Source of the DNA: JAIRVZ01 sp031553755
GTDB lineage: Bacteria; Bacteroidota; Bacteroidia; Bacteroidales; Azobacteroidaceae
Length of the DNA stretch: 48,397 nt
Direction: 5' to 3'
NCBI GenBank assembly: GCA_031553755.1
Contig: JAVBKZ010000020.1
Location: forward strand, 1 to 48,397
Position numbers and translations under genes: made by a program. Shown one piece after another: positions 8,207 through 17,687 of the stretch (its first letter is position 1; each line of letters starts with the position of its first letter). Under the pieces are notes generated by a model that ran no database searches, was not told the origin of the DNA, and worked only from the letters and a program-made list of their open reading frames with translations.

Positions 8207-11200
8207 TTATTTTACTATTACTTTTATTGTCTTTTGATCTAACTTGACGATATATATGCCGGAAGAAAGTTTACTATTGATACTTAACTCGCATCCTGAT
8301 GTATTATAAATTTTAAATGAATCGCAAGTACCTGTGTGCTTTACCAAACCATTTTCGACCCAAGTAACAAATTTATCTTTTTCAATTTCTACAATAGCGG
8401 TCTGATCATCTACCGGTACAAATTTCCAACGGGTTTCTGTTGTTTTAGAATACAGGCCGGAGGTAGCAGTAGCCGAACCAGCGTTATCCCACGAAAGATT
8501 ACCGGACGTATTGACATAAATCCCCTTACCCGCTGCGTAGTTATCTCCTATTGCCAATTTTCCTTCCCGCATGTTTCGAATGGAAACGGAAGTTCCCGGA
8601 GTTGTGTTCAGTTTCAATTTCGTTTGTTCCATGTAGTAGCCCGGATAGGCTTTACTTTCTATTTTAACGAATAAGCGGTTGTTCGTGTTGGTCGAATTAG
8701 AGAAAAAACGCCACAATTGTTTATCATCGCTGTAGTCGTATTTTTGCATCAGTTTCATATCCGCGCCGGAATCATCTCCAACAGCGATGACTTTTCCTGT
8801 ATGAGAATTGTTGTTTTCAATATAGTACCAATAGGATTCTCCTCCGGAAACAGACATTTTCGGAAAATAGGATTCGTATGTTTCTGCGGGAATAAATTTC
8901 CAGGCAGTCGGGATTCCATCGTAATCGTCTTTTATAAGTCCTGAAGACAAAATACCTACCGGATGAACTTCGTTGAGTACGGCATTGAAATCCGCGTTAT
9001 TGCAGCTCAGATAAGCATTGCCGGTTTCTGTTACCGGTTTCAGAGAGACAAACCGCAAACCGGTGGCTGTTTCTGTCTGCATTTGAACAATTTCAAATTC
9101 TACTTCTTCTGCCGGATTGGAAGTTGAATAATATTTGTTCTCCGCTACGTTGAAGCGAATACCTTTTCCGGTTCCTTTGTTTTTCAATTTATATAAGCCT
9201 GTTTGCTGGTTTTTAGTTACAGTCCAGATCTGATTATTCTTTTCGGCACGTGTTCCTCCAAGAGCATAAAACCAAGCAGATACTGTTGAAGACGATCCTC
9301 CCTGGTCTGTCAATAGCTTTCCGATTCTTTGGGTTTCTTCGTTTTTGTACGGAGAACTTGCATTCTCAATATAAAACTCCACTCCTTCCAAAATTTCCGC
9401 GGGTTCGGTATCTACACCGTATTTCATGTGTTGGCGGAGTGTATTAAAGATTGCTATCGCAGTTTCCACAGGGTCTTTTCCTGAAAGCTTGATGTCGTTT
9501 GATATATCTTTTGTCCACCATGGTTTGGTTACCGTATTGAAAATATCAGGAGATGCAGTATTTGGCCATGAAGCAGTCAAGGCATCAAGATAGGTTTTCC
9601 AACGTTGATAATAGTAAGTTCCCAACAAACCACCGATTTCCCGGTGAGCATAATCATTCAAATCGGTACTACTGTTACGCCAGGAAGTAACCATCTGACG
9701 GTTGTGAAGTTCATACAAATCTTTAGCGCTTTGTGCTGTTCCGGCATTGCGGGCTTTTTCCAACCAAGGGTACAAGCAAAAATCGGGATGGGTCAGGAGT
9801 AATTCATCCTGATATTGTATTAATTGCAAAAAGAATTGGACTTCCTTATCAAAGGCTGCTTTATCTTTGTTTTTATGAGCTGATTGAATCGCGGCATAGG
9901 AATGTCTTCCCAGATCGGCAATGCATTGCCGGACGACATCCAACACATCGTATTGGTAATTTTTATTGTTTTTTAATTGCCCGGCATCGGCCAAAAACTT
10001 TTCACAAGCATCTGCTAAAGCGGCAGGATCGTAATAAATAGCCGTACTCCACCATGCTGATACTTTTGTTACATTCAGGGAAGGATTGGCACAGAACACG
10101 GATTCCGGCGGTCTACGTCCACTGGCATAGCTACCGTAAATCGTCTTGTAAAATCCCTGCCATGCTTCTTGCACTGATGGAAGCGAACTATTGTAGCGGT
10201 ATTTAGCATACCTGTTGATCCAGTTTTGCATGTTGGGCGACTGAGTCGTCCAAATCATATCCGCCCATAAATCGGGAACGATGGGATTGGTTTCGATTCC
10301 TTCCGGTGTAAATCCGATGCCAACGAGTGATTTTGAGGCAGTTGTATGGTTTCTTGCAGCGATCGGTTGTGTCGCGATTGCATCCAAGCGTCCGTGAGAG
10401 CCAATATTTCCTCCCCAATTGGAGATATTCGACCAAACCCAAGGAATTCCGTTATATCCGTTGGTATCTTTCCAACGCGACCAATATTCGGCACAAAGCT
10501 CAATAATAACAGATTTTTCTTTCGACAATCCGTTCATCAAAGCCGCAGTAGGATTTGATCCCCAGCTTTGTACAGCCCAAATCGCGTTTGGATTGTGGGC
10601 TAACATGGCATTTTGAACTTCTCTTGCACAAGCAGCGACATCTAATCCTCCGGTCAATCCTCCTTCATGAAACAAGTCGCCGGCATAATAATCGGCTTTC
10701 CCAAACAGAGCTTCTGATTCTTCGTACCAAATTTCTGCAAAATCTTTAAATTTTGAATCCAATGGAGATAAAACGTGTGGGCGCGTGAAGTTTCCACTCC
10801 AAGATCCTTGTGCAATCGTGGTTACCGTAGGATTTTTTGTTTTAAAGTTGGTAGGAACCATGCCATAGAACCCTTGAAGAATTGGGGACATTCCATAACT
10901 GCGCATTCTTTCCAATATTTTTTTCTGCAAAGCAACCTGACGGTCAAACCATTCATCGGGCATAGGGCCTCCGAAACTTTCCATGTTCCCCATCAGCAAC
11001 CAAGGCATATAAGCCGGCCCACAGAGGAATTGTTTTGCTTCCGCATCCGTATAATTGGCCTTTTTCAGAAAATTCAACCATACTTTTTCGGCCCCGGTCA
11101 TCGCTAATGGATGAGTAATTCCATTGAGCGCCATCCAGTCGATTTCTTTTTCCCATCGTTCCCAATCCCAATAGGTCGTGGTGTATCCAAACGCGCAATA

Positions 11201-11575
11201 GTTGAGATAGGTTACTACGTTGTATGGACTTTGAGCCTCTGTAGTCGTTGTAGGAAGCGGCAAAGTTGAGGAAAGAAGGGGTTGAAAATTCGTCCAACTA
11301 ACGGAAGTGTTCAGGTAGTCTTTCAGGTAGCGATGTAATCCGGAAGCGATGCTTGTAGGGGTATTTCCTTCAATACAAACTTTTCCTTCGGAAGCATAAA
11401 TTTTGTAATAGTTTTTAGAAGCCGTCGCGTCTAACTTAATAAGTAATTGGTTTTCATACCCGGGCATAATCCTGGATATCAATCCTTTGACAGCTACATT
11501 TTCTTCACTTTTTGCATTATGTGAAACCACAAACAAGCAAAGTAAAAATAAAGATTTGATAATTAAGTTTTTCAT
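8207..11575 (-). CDS. Secreted alpha-N-acetylglucosaminidase (GH89, NAGLU-like) with C-terminal binding modules
   Basis: Exo-enzyme that removes terminal alpha-linked GlcNAc, known in the family from heparan sulfate and gastric-mucin type glycans. An upstream in-frame ATG at 11626 exists, but the signal peptide MKNLIIKSLFLLCLFVVSHN starts at 11575, so that start is chosen (1122 residues). Family blocks include the N-terminal domain, WEKEIDWMALNGITHPLAMT (family hallmark), LFHEGGLTGGLDVAACAREV with a likely catalytic Glu, and AVQSWGSNP. After the helical NAGLU C-domain, about residues 740-1050 hold repeated lectin-like modules (FYIENASSPYKNEE, NNQIWTV, ESYWYYIENNNSHTGK, KQLWRFFSN) shared with the next gene. 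The end, IYNTSGCELSINSKLSSGIY IVKL, looks like a short secretion/sorting tail. It is last in a minus-strand pair with the gene at 11662; no promoter motif is visible in the 86-bp gap. Confidence 0.92.
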   Translation of the reverse strand: MKNLIIKSLFLLCLFVVSHNAKSEENVAVKGLISRIMPGYENQLLIKLDATASKNYYKIYASEGKVCIEGNTPTSIASGLHRYLKDYLNTSVSWTNFQPLLSSTLPLPTTTTEAQSPYNVVTYLNYCAFGYTTTYWDWERWEKEIDWMALNGITHPLAMTGAEKVWLNFLKKANYTDAEAKQFLCGPAYMPWLLMGNMESFGGPMPDEWFDRQVALQKKILERMRSYGMSPILQGFYGMVPTNFKTKNPTVTTIAQGSWSGNFTRPHVLSPLDSKFKDFAEIWYEESEALFGKADYYAGDLFHEGGLTGGLDVAACAREVQNAMLAHNPNAIWAVQSWGSNPTAALMNGLSKEKSVIIELCAEYWSRWKDTNGYNGIPWVWSNISNWGGNIGSHGRLDAIATQPIAARNHTTASKSLVGIGFTPEGIETNPIVPDLWADMIWTTQSPNMQNWINRYAKYRYNSSLPSVQEAWQGFYKTIYGSYASGRRPPESVFCANPSLNVTKVSAWWSTAIYYDPAALADACEKFLADAGQLKNNKNYQYDVLDVVRQCIADLGRHSYAAIQSAHKNKDKAAFDKEVQFFLQLIQYQDELLLTHPDFCLYPWLEKARNAGTAQSAKDLYELHNRQMVTSWRNSSTDLNDYAHREIGGLLGTYYYQRWKTYLDALTASWPNTASPDIFNTVTKPWWTKDISNDIKLSGKDPVETAIAIFNTLRQHMKYGVDTEPAEILEGVEFYIENASSPYKNEETQRIGKLLTDQGGSSSTVSAWFYALGGTRAEKNNQIWTVTKNQQTGLYKLKNKGTGKGIRFNVAENKYYSTSNPAEEVEFEIVQMQTETATGLRFVSLKPVTETGNAYLSCNNADFNAVLNEVHPVGILSSGLIKDDYDGIPTAWKFIPAETYESYFPKMSVSGGESYWYYIENNNSHTGKVIAVGDDSGADMKLMQKYDYSDDKQLWRFFSNSTNTNNRLFVKIESKAYPGYYMEQTKLKLNTTPGTSVSIRNMREGKLAIGDNYAAGKGIYVNTSGNLSWDNAGSATATSGLYSKTTETRWKFVPVDDQTAIVEIEKDKFVTWVENGLVKHTGTCDSFKIYNTSGCELSINSKLSSGIYIVKLDQKTIKVIVK

Positions 11576-11611
11576 GTTTGAAATTAATGGTGTATAAAAC
11601 AAACTAAACAA

Positions 11612-11640
11612 GGGCACAAAGAGCAAATCGCTTTGTACCC
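11612..11640 (-). terminator. Hairpin between the two glycan-binding genes
   Basis: GGGCACAAAG (11612-11621) pairs with CTTTGTACCC (11631-11640), with a G-U wobble only in minus-strand RNA. The following T-tract is interrupted, so it may be a weak or partial terminator after the 11662-13233 gene that lowers expression of the GH89 gene. Confidence 0.5.
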
Positions 11641-11661
11641 CTATTTTACCTGTTTTTATTG

Positions 11662-13233
11662 TTATTTTATAACTACTTTAACGGTTTTTGCACCAACCTT
11701 AACGATGTAAATACCGGCAACTAATTTTGCTTTGGCATCGACAGTTGTTCCTGTTAATGAATAAACCTGAGGATTAGTTTTAGTACCTGTTACTTTGATA
11801 TAACCGTTTTCTACGTAAACATTGATATTTTCCAATGTTGCTTCGCCAATAGATGTAGGACTATCTTGAGTTATAGCAAGGGTTTGTTGATAACTTCCGT
11901 CAATCGCTTTCACAACGATATTTCCTGTTCTCACGCTTCCGCTATTCGAAGTTATAGTATAATCAACCGTTCCGTTTCCTGTTTTTGTTGAACGTAATTC
12001 ATTGATAGTTACCCAAGCAGGAGATTCTACTTCCCATTCTACATCTTGAGTGGCTGTTGTAACATCCAAGGTTCTGTTTCCTCCGCTATGGCTAAAAGTA
12101 GTTGAATATTCATTCAACGCTTTGATTGATTGCCATTGTACAAATTTCCAGCGGGTTACGGTTGATTTTGAATATAATCCGCATATTGTAGTTGGAGTAC
12201 CTACACCAGAGAAAGTCCATGATAAAGCATTGTCTGTTATATACATTCCTTTTCCTCCTGCAAAATTATCAGCAATAGTCATTTTCCCTTCTCTCATACT
12301 TTTAACAGCAAGATTCGCATCTGCTGTTGTTTTCAGTTTTAAAGATGTTTGATAGCTAAAGTAATTTTCAGAATGCAATTTACTTTCAATTTTAACAAAA
12401 TTGAGATTTACAACAGAAGTAGAATTTGGGAAAAATCTCCATAACTGTTTGGAACCATTACCTGTTTCATCCTTATCGGCAAGAGATATCGCATCAGTAG
12501 CAGCAGCTCCGGTTGTTACAATTTTTCCGGCATTCAGATTATCAGACTCCTGGGTATTGAAATCGCGTTCAATATAATACCAATAAGATGGTCCGTCTGT
12601 TATAGACATTTTTGGATAAGGAGCTTCGTAAGTTTCTACCGGAATAAATTTCCATGCGGCAGGAACTCCATCATGAGTATCTGAAATCTCATCATTAGAT
12701 TTACCATGATTACTACCATCACTCCATGCCAATTGAATTATTGCTGAACTTGCAGCATTTGTTCCTGTAAAAGAAGGTGCAATATATGAACCGGCAGCCA
12801 TACCGTCTGTCCTCATTCTGACAAATCGATCACCAGTTGGAGTTACTGTTTGTACCAAAGTAATGTCGAATTCAGATCCTTCTGATATATCCACAAGTGA
12901 AAAAGTAGAATTAAATCCAAGCGCTTTATTTTTACCTTTATTCACTATTTTGAACTTTGTTCCAGAAACAACGACTGTCCATATCTGATTGTTTTTTCCT
13001 ACAAGACTGTTTCCTGTATCAAAGTATCTTGCTTCAATATTTTCTCCAACTACCGATAATAAAGAACCAACTCTCGCCCTATTATTTGGAGTAGCTCCAT
13101 CATCCATATACGGAGAACATGCATTTTCAATGTAATATTCAGTACCTACTACCGGCATTTGGGCTTTTGTTGTAGTTATTCCCATAAAAAGTGCAACAAC
13201 CGTAATTGTAAATGTGAAATAAATGTGTTTCAT
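11662..13233 (-). CDS. Secreted carbohydrate-binding-like protein with BACON domain, paralogous to the GH89 C-terminal modules
   Basis: A 523-residue protein with signal peptide (MKHIYFTFTITVVALFMGIT, then TTKAQ). It has no catalytic domain. Residues ~30-370 parallel the C-terminal modules of the adjacent GH89 enzyme: YYIENACSPYMDDG, GKNNQIWTVV, AAWKFIPVETYEAPYPKMSI, SYWYYIERDF, KQLWRFFPNST and TRWKFV recur in the same order. A BACON-type domain follows (~380-460: FSHSGGNRTLDVTTATQDVE, WEVESPAWVTI, RTGNIVVKA, QQTLAITQDSP). The C-terminus (VYVENGYIKVTGTK, then GIYIVKVGAKTVKVVIK) matches the GH89 tail. BACON domains are linked to glycan or mucin binding. It may deliver binding function for the enzyme; which sugar is unknown. 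Confidence 0.8.
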   Translation of the reverse strand: MKHIYFTFTITVVALFMGITTTKAQMPVVGTEYYIENACSPYMDDGATPNNRARVGSLLSVVGENIEARYFDTGNSLVGKNNQIWTVVVSGTKFKIVNKGKNKALGFNSTFSLVDISEGSEFDITLVQTVTPTGDRFVRMRTDGMAAGSYIAPSFTGTNAASSAIIQLAWSDGSNHGKSNDEISDTHDGVPAAWKFIPVETYEAPYPKMSITDGPSYWYYIERDFNTQESDNLNAGKIVTTGAAATDAISLADKDETGNGSKQLWRFFPNSTSVVNLNFVKIESKLHSENYFSYQTSLKLKTTADANLAVKSMREGKMTIADNFAGGKGMYITDNALSWTFSGVGTPTTICGLYSKSTVTRWKFVQWQSIKALNEYSTTFSHSGGNRTLDVTTATQDVEWEVESPAWVTINELRSTKTGNGTVDYTITSNSGSVRTGNIVVKAIDGSYQQTLAITQDSPTSIGEATLENINVYVENGYIKVTGTKTNPQVYSLTGTTVDAKAKLVAGIYIVKVGAKTVKVVIK

Positions 13234-13273
13234 AAATAAATAAATTTTAGTGTTATAATTTTAGTATGAGACA

Positions 13274-13281
13274 CAAAGCTA
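13274..13281 (-). promoter_or_regulatory. Candidate -7 promoter element of the BACON-domain gene
   Basis: TAGCTTTG on the minus strand fits TAnnTTTG, about 40 bp before the ATG at 13233. No convincing -33 element at 19-21 bp. Confidence 0.45.
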
Positions 13282-13418
13282 ATGAAAACAAAAACCGAGT
13301 GGAGTATACAAGAAATAGAATATAAAAAACAAAAAAAATATCTTTTTAATAATCAACACATTACAAATTAACGTTAGTCAAAAAAAGGAAATAACGAAGA
13401 AAAAAAATATTGGTAAAA

Positions 13419-15038
13419 TCAGACATTTATACTTCCTATTTTTTTTATTTTCTCCTCAAATTCTTCATTAGCAACGAGCGCTTTGTTACGCAAGCGAGTC
13501 CGGTAGTTATAAATAGTTTTAATCGAATAATGTAAAAAATCGGCAATTGTATGGCTATCTGTTATTCCCAAGCGAATCAAGGCGAAAATACGTAATTCCG
13601 CGTTCATCGCATTGTTTTTTATTTCGAATTGTTCATCCGGAGGCAGGAGGTTATTAAGTTCATTCACAAAATTCGGGTAAAGGTTAAGAAAAGTATTGTC
13701 AAATAAGTCATACAACTCTTTTAATTCACTATAAATCAAATCTTTCGATTTAAGTAGTTGAAATAACTCATCAGTTTTACGATCCATCGCCTTTTTATTG
13801 AGAGAATTTTGAAAGGTTTCCATCTTTTTCACATAAAGAGAGCAAAGACAGAAAAATTGGGTTATATATGTTTCTTTCAACGCGTTGGCTTCCGATAATT
13901 CTTTATTTATATGAATTACCACTTCGTTGATATTATTTAGCTGACTGTTAGTTCTCGCTAAGTTTTTTTTTACTGCAGAAAGTTTATTGTTCTGCATATA
14001 AATGTATACAATTCCCAACATCAATAAAAGGGAAATAATTCCGGTTAAAATCAACAAATATAAAAAACGGTTTTTTTCCTCATTTAACTTCATTTGATAG
14101 GAATTTTCAATGGAAGAAAATAATTGAGCGCCTTCAGTCATTCTCATTTTAAAATTGGTCGATAACGCATCTTCCATAGATTGAGAGATAAATTTATGCG
14201 CTCTGTTTATATCATTGGTTTCATAACACGCGATTGCTAACGATCTAAAAGATTCATTTAACCGTACGGCATTTTTCATGTCGCCAATCGCAGAAATAGC
14301 AAAATATTTTTTTTGCATTTCATAATTTTTTTCCCCTCTATATGTTTTTCCAATATCATTCGCCAACATTGCTTGCGAATGACTTCCATTTTCTGTTTTT
14401 TCAAATAACGGCATAAGTATTTCCCTGGCCTTTTTCCATTGTTCTGAATCCATGAGTTTTTCAGCCTCTAAAAAAGGGTATCTTGAAGAATTAGTATCTA
14501 TTTCTCTTATCAAAGAATCTTGATAATTAAGTAAATTTTGGTTTTTCAACGGATCGTTCGGAAGATAAAACCGATACAATTGTTTACAAATAGAATAATA
14601 ATTTTTTGTTAATCCTTCAGAAATAGCTTCTTTTCGAACTGCATTCAACGAATCTAACGCCTCAATATACATGCCTTGAATAATATGTTGGTAAATCAAT
14701 GCCAATTTAGATAAAACAACCCATTTCTTATTATTTAATTTTTCCGCAATGAATATTCTATTGTCTAAATAAGTAATGGAAGAATCGGGAATATAATAAC
14801 AATATTCCATATATAAATTTTCATTAATCCAGTATCGTTGCTCTAAAGGGAGATTTGAGGTTTTGAGTTCTTTTTTCAGTTTGGATATCCGTTGCTCTTT
14901 TTGATTGATATAAACGTTTTTATCCTTCATTGTTCTATCTAATTCGACGAAAATAGAATCATGATTGTTTACTTCAGATTCAGAATAAACAGAAACAAAA
15001 TGGGAAACAAAAAAGAACAAAAAAATTAACTTTAGCAT
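13419..15038 (-). CDS. Membrane-anchored TPR regulator with C-terminal LuxR-like HTH (DUF6377-like)
   Basis: A 539-residue protein with an N-terminal signal sequence (MLKLIFLFFFVSHFVSVYS), an extracytoplasmic helical TPR-like region (about residues 30-310), one membrane segment near residues 325-345 (FLYLLILTGIISLLLMLGIV), a coiled-coil-like linker (NKLSAVKKNLARTNSQLNNI) and a cytoplasmic region ending in a LuxR/GerE-like helix-turn-helix (LIRLGITDSHTIADFLHYSI, KTIYNYRTRLRNK). This layout is that of the DUF6377 regulators common in Bacteroidota. They are thought to sense envelope signals and act on DNA from the membrane. It lies 185 bp upstream of the secreted GH89/BACON gene pair on the same strand, so control of those genes is a reasonable guess but not shown by any site. 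The Pfam name is from memory. Confidence 0.8.
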   Translation of the reverse strand: MLKLIFLFFFVSHFVSVYSESEVNNHDSIFVELDRTMKDKNVYINQKEQRISKLKKELKTSNLPLEQRYWINENLYMEYCYYIPDSSITYLDNRIFIAEKLNNKKWVVLSKLALIYQHIIQGMYIEALDSLNAVRKEAISEGLTKNYYSICKQLYRFYLPNDPLKNQNLLNYQDSLIREIDTNSSRYPFLEAEKLMDSEQWKKAREILMPLFEKTENGSHSQAMLANDIGKTYRGEKNYEMQKKYFAISAIGDMKNAVRLNESFRSLAIACYETNDINRAHKFISQSMEDALSTNFKMRMTEGAQLFSSIENSYQMKLNEEKNRFLYLLILTGIISLLLMLGIVYIYMQNNKLSAVKKNLARTNSQLNNINEVVIHINKELSEANALKETYITQFFCLCSLYVKKMETFQNSLNKKAMDRKTDELFQLLKSKDLIYSELKELYDLFDNTFLNLYPNFVNELNNLLPPDEQFEIKNNAMNAELRIFALIRLGITDSHTIADFLHYSIKTIYNYRTRLRNKALVANEEFEEKIKKIGSINV

Positions 15039-15131
15039 AAAAAGTTTTTAAGACTAATAAGTGTGCTTTCATATTTTAAATAAATACGAGAGAAACTTTA
15101 AATACCCTACCTCTAAATATGTTAAAGTTTA

Positions 15132-16313
15132 TTAAAAATCTATTTTGTCCAATATTCCATTCAGGTACGCAATTACGATTCCGTAATTCGTCATCGGGAC
15201 GTGTTGTTGTTTTGCTTGTTCAACTCTATTCAATACATGTTTGCGGTTAAACATACAGGCTCCGCAATGGATTATTAAATCATAAGCCGACAAATTAATG
15301 GGAAAGTCTTTTCCGGAAACAATGTCTATCTGTAATTTATCGCCAATCTTTTTTCGCAACATCGCCGGAATTTTCACCCGGCCGATATCTTCAGTTTGAG
15401 GAGCATGGGTACAGGCTTCGGCAATCAACACACGGGATGTTTCGTTGAGGTTGCCAATTGTTTCTACACTTTTTTTGAAATATTCGATATCTCCCTTATT
15501 TTCGGCAAACAGAACCGAAAAAGAGGTAAGTTTACTTTCAGAAGGTTTCTGATCATACACCGTTTTAAATACTTGCGAATCGGTAATGATTAACTTTGGA
15601 GGGTAGGACAATGCTTGTAAAGTAGCTTGTAATTGTTCTGTAACACAACATATTACCAAACATCTCCTATCCAATAATTCACGTAAAGTTTGTGCCTGAG
15701 GTAAAATAAGCCGTCCTTTAGGGGCTTGGATATCCTGCGGCATTACCAACAAAACCAAATCACCCTCTCCTACCCGGTCGCCAAGAATACTTGGTTGTTG
15801 GAAATTTTCGGGCAAAAGGCTAATTATGTTTTCGAATAGGTTATTAAGATTTGTTTTTTCTTTCGCACTGATAACGACAGGGTATTTTCCCAATTTATTC
15901 TGAATATCCAAAGCTATTTTTTCCGTACGGTCTAATTCATCCGATTTATTCAGAATCAAAATAACAGGAATCCGTTTTTCAGATAATAATCGTGCCCAAT
16001 TCAATTCTTCCGGTATGTTTTCTCCACACAAAAGCAAGGCTATATCGGTTTTATCAATCGCTTTCAATGTTTGTTCCCTGCGCATTTCTCCTAATTTACC
16101 TTCATCATCGAAACCCGGAGTATCTATTAAGACACAAGGACCAAGACCTTTGATTTCGATCGCTTTATGAACCAAATCGGTAGTCGTTCCCGGAACATCG
16201 GAAACGAGAGCGGTTTCCTGTCCTGTTAACGCGTTGATTAAAGACGATTTTCCGCTATTGCGACATCCGAAAAGCGCGATATTTAAGCGATTGGATTGAG
16301 GAGTTGAGTTCAT
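15132..16313 (-). CDS. hydF: [FeFe]-hydrogenase maturation GTPase HydF
   Basis: Scaffold GTPase on which the 2Fe subcluster of the H-cluster is assembled before transfer to HydA. The GTPase domain is complete: P-loop GCRNSGKSSLIN near residue 16, the Thr of switch I in VPGTTTDLV, DTPGF and the NKSDE base-recognition motif. The C-terminal iron-sulfur part has ACTHAP and the HCGACMFNRKHVLNRVEQAK block, which gives the family's CxH...HCxxC cluster ligands. Length 393 is normal. Its ATG overlaps the stop of the ATPase gene by four bases (ATGA at 16313-16310), so translation is coupled. It ends the operon; no strong terminator is evident in the 93 bp after it. Confidence 0.95.
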   Translation of the reverse strand: MNSTPQSNRLNIALFGCRNSGKSSLINALTGQETALVSDVPGTTTDLVHKAIEIKGLGPCVLIDTPGFDDEGKLGEMRREQTLKAIDKTDIALLLCGENIPEELNWARLLSEKRIPVILILNKSDELDRTEKIALDIQNKLGKYPVVISAKEKTNLNNLFENIISLLPENFQQPSILGDRVGEGDLVLLVMPQDIQAPKGRLILPQAQTLRELLDRRCLVICCVTEQLQATLQALSYPPKLIITDSQVFKTVYDQKPSESKLTSFSVLFAENKGDIEYFKKSVETIGNLNETSRVLIAEACTHAPQTEDIGRVKIPAMLRKKIGDKLQIDIVSGKDFPINLSAYDLIIHCGACMFNRKHVLNRVEQAKQQHVPMTNYGIVIAYLNGILDKIDF

Positions 16314-17656
16314 TGAAGGTTGTTAATCTGCTTTAAATACTCATATAAATTTCCGGCCAAATAATAAGGTAAATTGTGAAGTTCTATGGTTTTTCCGGAA
16401 ACGGTTTGTAAAATATCAATTTTTTGTTCTCCGGCATAAAGCCTAATTGCTATACTTTCTTCTGTTAAGTCCATGTACATCAGAAGAGAACGCAACCTAC
16501 CTGTTTGACCTGATTTCACTTCTACCGGAATCATTTTTCCTTCAAACGGAAATAAATAATCGATTTCTGCTACTGATTCTCTTTTCTCTCTTACCCAAAA
16601 ACAAAGTGGGTCGAGTAATCGTTTTTTATTTGCCAACAGTTCCTGCCCTACAATATGTTCCGCAATTTTACCTTGATATAGGGTGTTCAAATCTTTTGTC
16701 CCAAAGACTTGCTGTTGTAAACCTGAAAAATAATTCAACATCCCGGTATCTAATACCTGAAGTTTTGGTGATTTTTTTATATCCGGTAAATAAGGCAGGT
16801 TTGTTTGTGTTGTTGGGTAAACTAACTGAATCAACATTGCTCTTTCTATTGTTCGTAATGCTTCTCCCATCTCACGCGAAGAATAGGACGATTGCCCAAA
16901 TCCCTGGAATTTGATTCTTGAACCGGCTTCATAAAAAGATGCTTTTATCGCATGGCGAATAAATTGTACTTGTGATTGATTTTTAGCATATTTTTCAACA
17001 TCTTCCATGTAAGAAAGCATTAGAGAATCATACACGTGTTGCAAAACCAAAAAATCTTTTGTCTCAATATATCGGCGTACAACTTCCGGCATTCCTCCTA
17101 TAAGGGTATAATCATGAAATAATTTCAAGAGTTTTTCATGAGCAAATGAAGCTATCTTACATGAACGATATTGTTGTAAAGCTGCTGTTTCATCCATCGC
17201 GTCGAGAAATTCTTCGAAAGAAAATGGTCTTAACACTCTGTATTCTACTCTTCCTACCGGAAAACTAACTTGAGAATTAAATAACGATTCTAATAAGGAA
17301 CCGGCAACTATAACATAAAATTGAGGATAATTTTCATAGAAATATCGTAACAGACCTAATGCTTCGGGTACTTCCTGAATTTCATCGATAAAAATCAGTG
17401 TTGAGGTATTGTTAATTTCTTTCTTTTTGAAAAAGAAAACCGCTTGAATTAATTCATCTATTGATTTATATTTTTGAAAAATCAATTTATCTTCTTCTCT
17501 TTCTAAGTTTAGAGACAAATATTGTTGAAATTGAGACGCAAACATGTTCACGACAGTAGTCTTTCCAACTTGTCGCGCTCCTCTTAAGACTAATGGCTTT
17601 CTGCCAATTGAATTTTTCCAGTGGGTTAATTCCTGAATAATCGTTCGTTTATACAT
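16310..17656 (-). CDS. AAA ATPase with C-terminal DUF4143-type domain, inserted within the hydrogenase maturation operon
   Basis: A 448-residue cytoplasmic P-loop ATPase of the widespread AAA_14/DUF4143 type. Walker A is RGARQVGKTTVV (about residues 24-35), Walker B is TLIFIDEIQEVPEAL (about 86-100), followed by the sensor-like YVIVAGSLLESL. The middle has the FEEFLDAMDE and IGGMPEVVRRYIE blocks, and the C-terminus carries the nuclease-like core EIDYLFPFEGKMIPVEVKSG, where E-x-D and VEVK resemble restriction-endonuclease-fold motifs. Members are common in anaerobes, often as accessory genes; function is not established. It sits between hydG and hydF and overlaps hydF by four bases, an unusual place. 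A promoter-like TATATTTG ends five bases before its ATG and a 22-bp direct repeat lies upstream, so it probably has its own control. Confidence 0.88.
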   Translation of the reverse strand: MYKRTIIQELTHWKNSIGRKPLVLRGARQVGKTTVVNMFASQFQQYLSLNLEREEDKLIFQKYKSIDELIQAVFFFKKKEINNTSTLIFIDEIQEVPEALGLLRYFYENYPQFYVIVAGSLLESLFNSQVSFPVGRVEYRVLRPFSFEEFLDAMDETAALQQYRSCKIASFAHEKLLKLFHDYTLIGGMPEVVRRYIETKDFLVLQHVYDSLMLSYMEDVEKYAKNQSQVQFIRHAIKASFYEAGSRIKFQGFGQSSYSSREMGEALRTIERAMLIQLVYPTTQTNLPYLPDIKKSPKLQVLDTGMLNYFSGLQQQVFGTKDLNTLYQGKIAEHIVGQELLANKKRLLDPLCFWVREKRESVAEIDYLFPFEGKMIPVEVKSGQTGRLRSLLMYMDLTEESIAIRLYAGEQKIDILQTVSGKTIELHNLPYYLAGNLYEYLKQINNLQ

Positions 17657-17660
17657 CCTG

Positions 17661-17668
17661 CAAATATA
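17661..17668 (-). promoter_or_regulatory. Candidate promoter -7 element just before the ATPase start
   Basis: The minus strand reads TATATTTG, a match to TAnnTTTG, only four bases before the ATG (start at 17656). A TTTG lies 22 bp upstream inside a direct repeat. If used, the mRNA would be leaderless or nearly so. Confidence 0.45.
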
Positions 17669-17687
17669 GCAACTAAATTAATATTTT

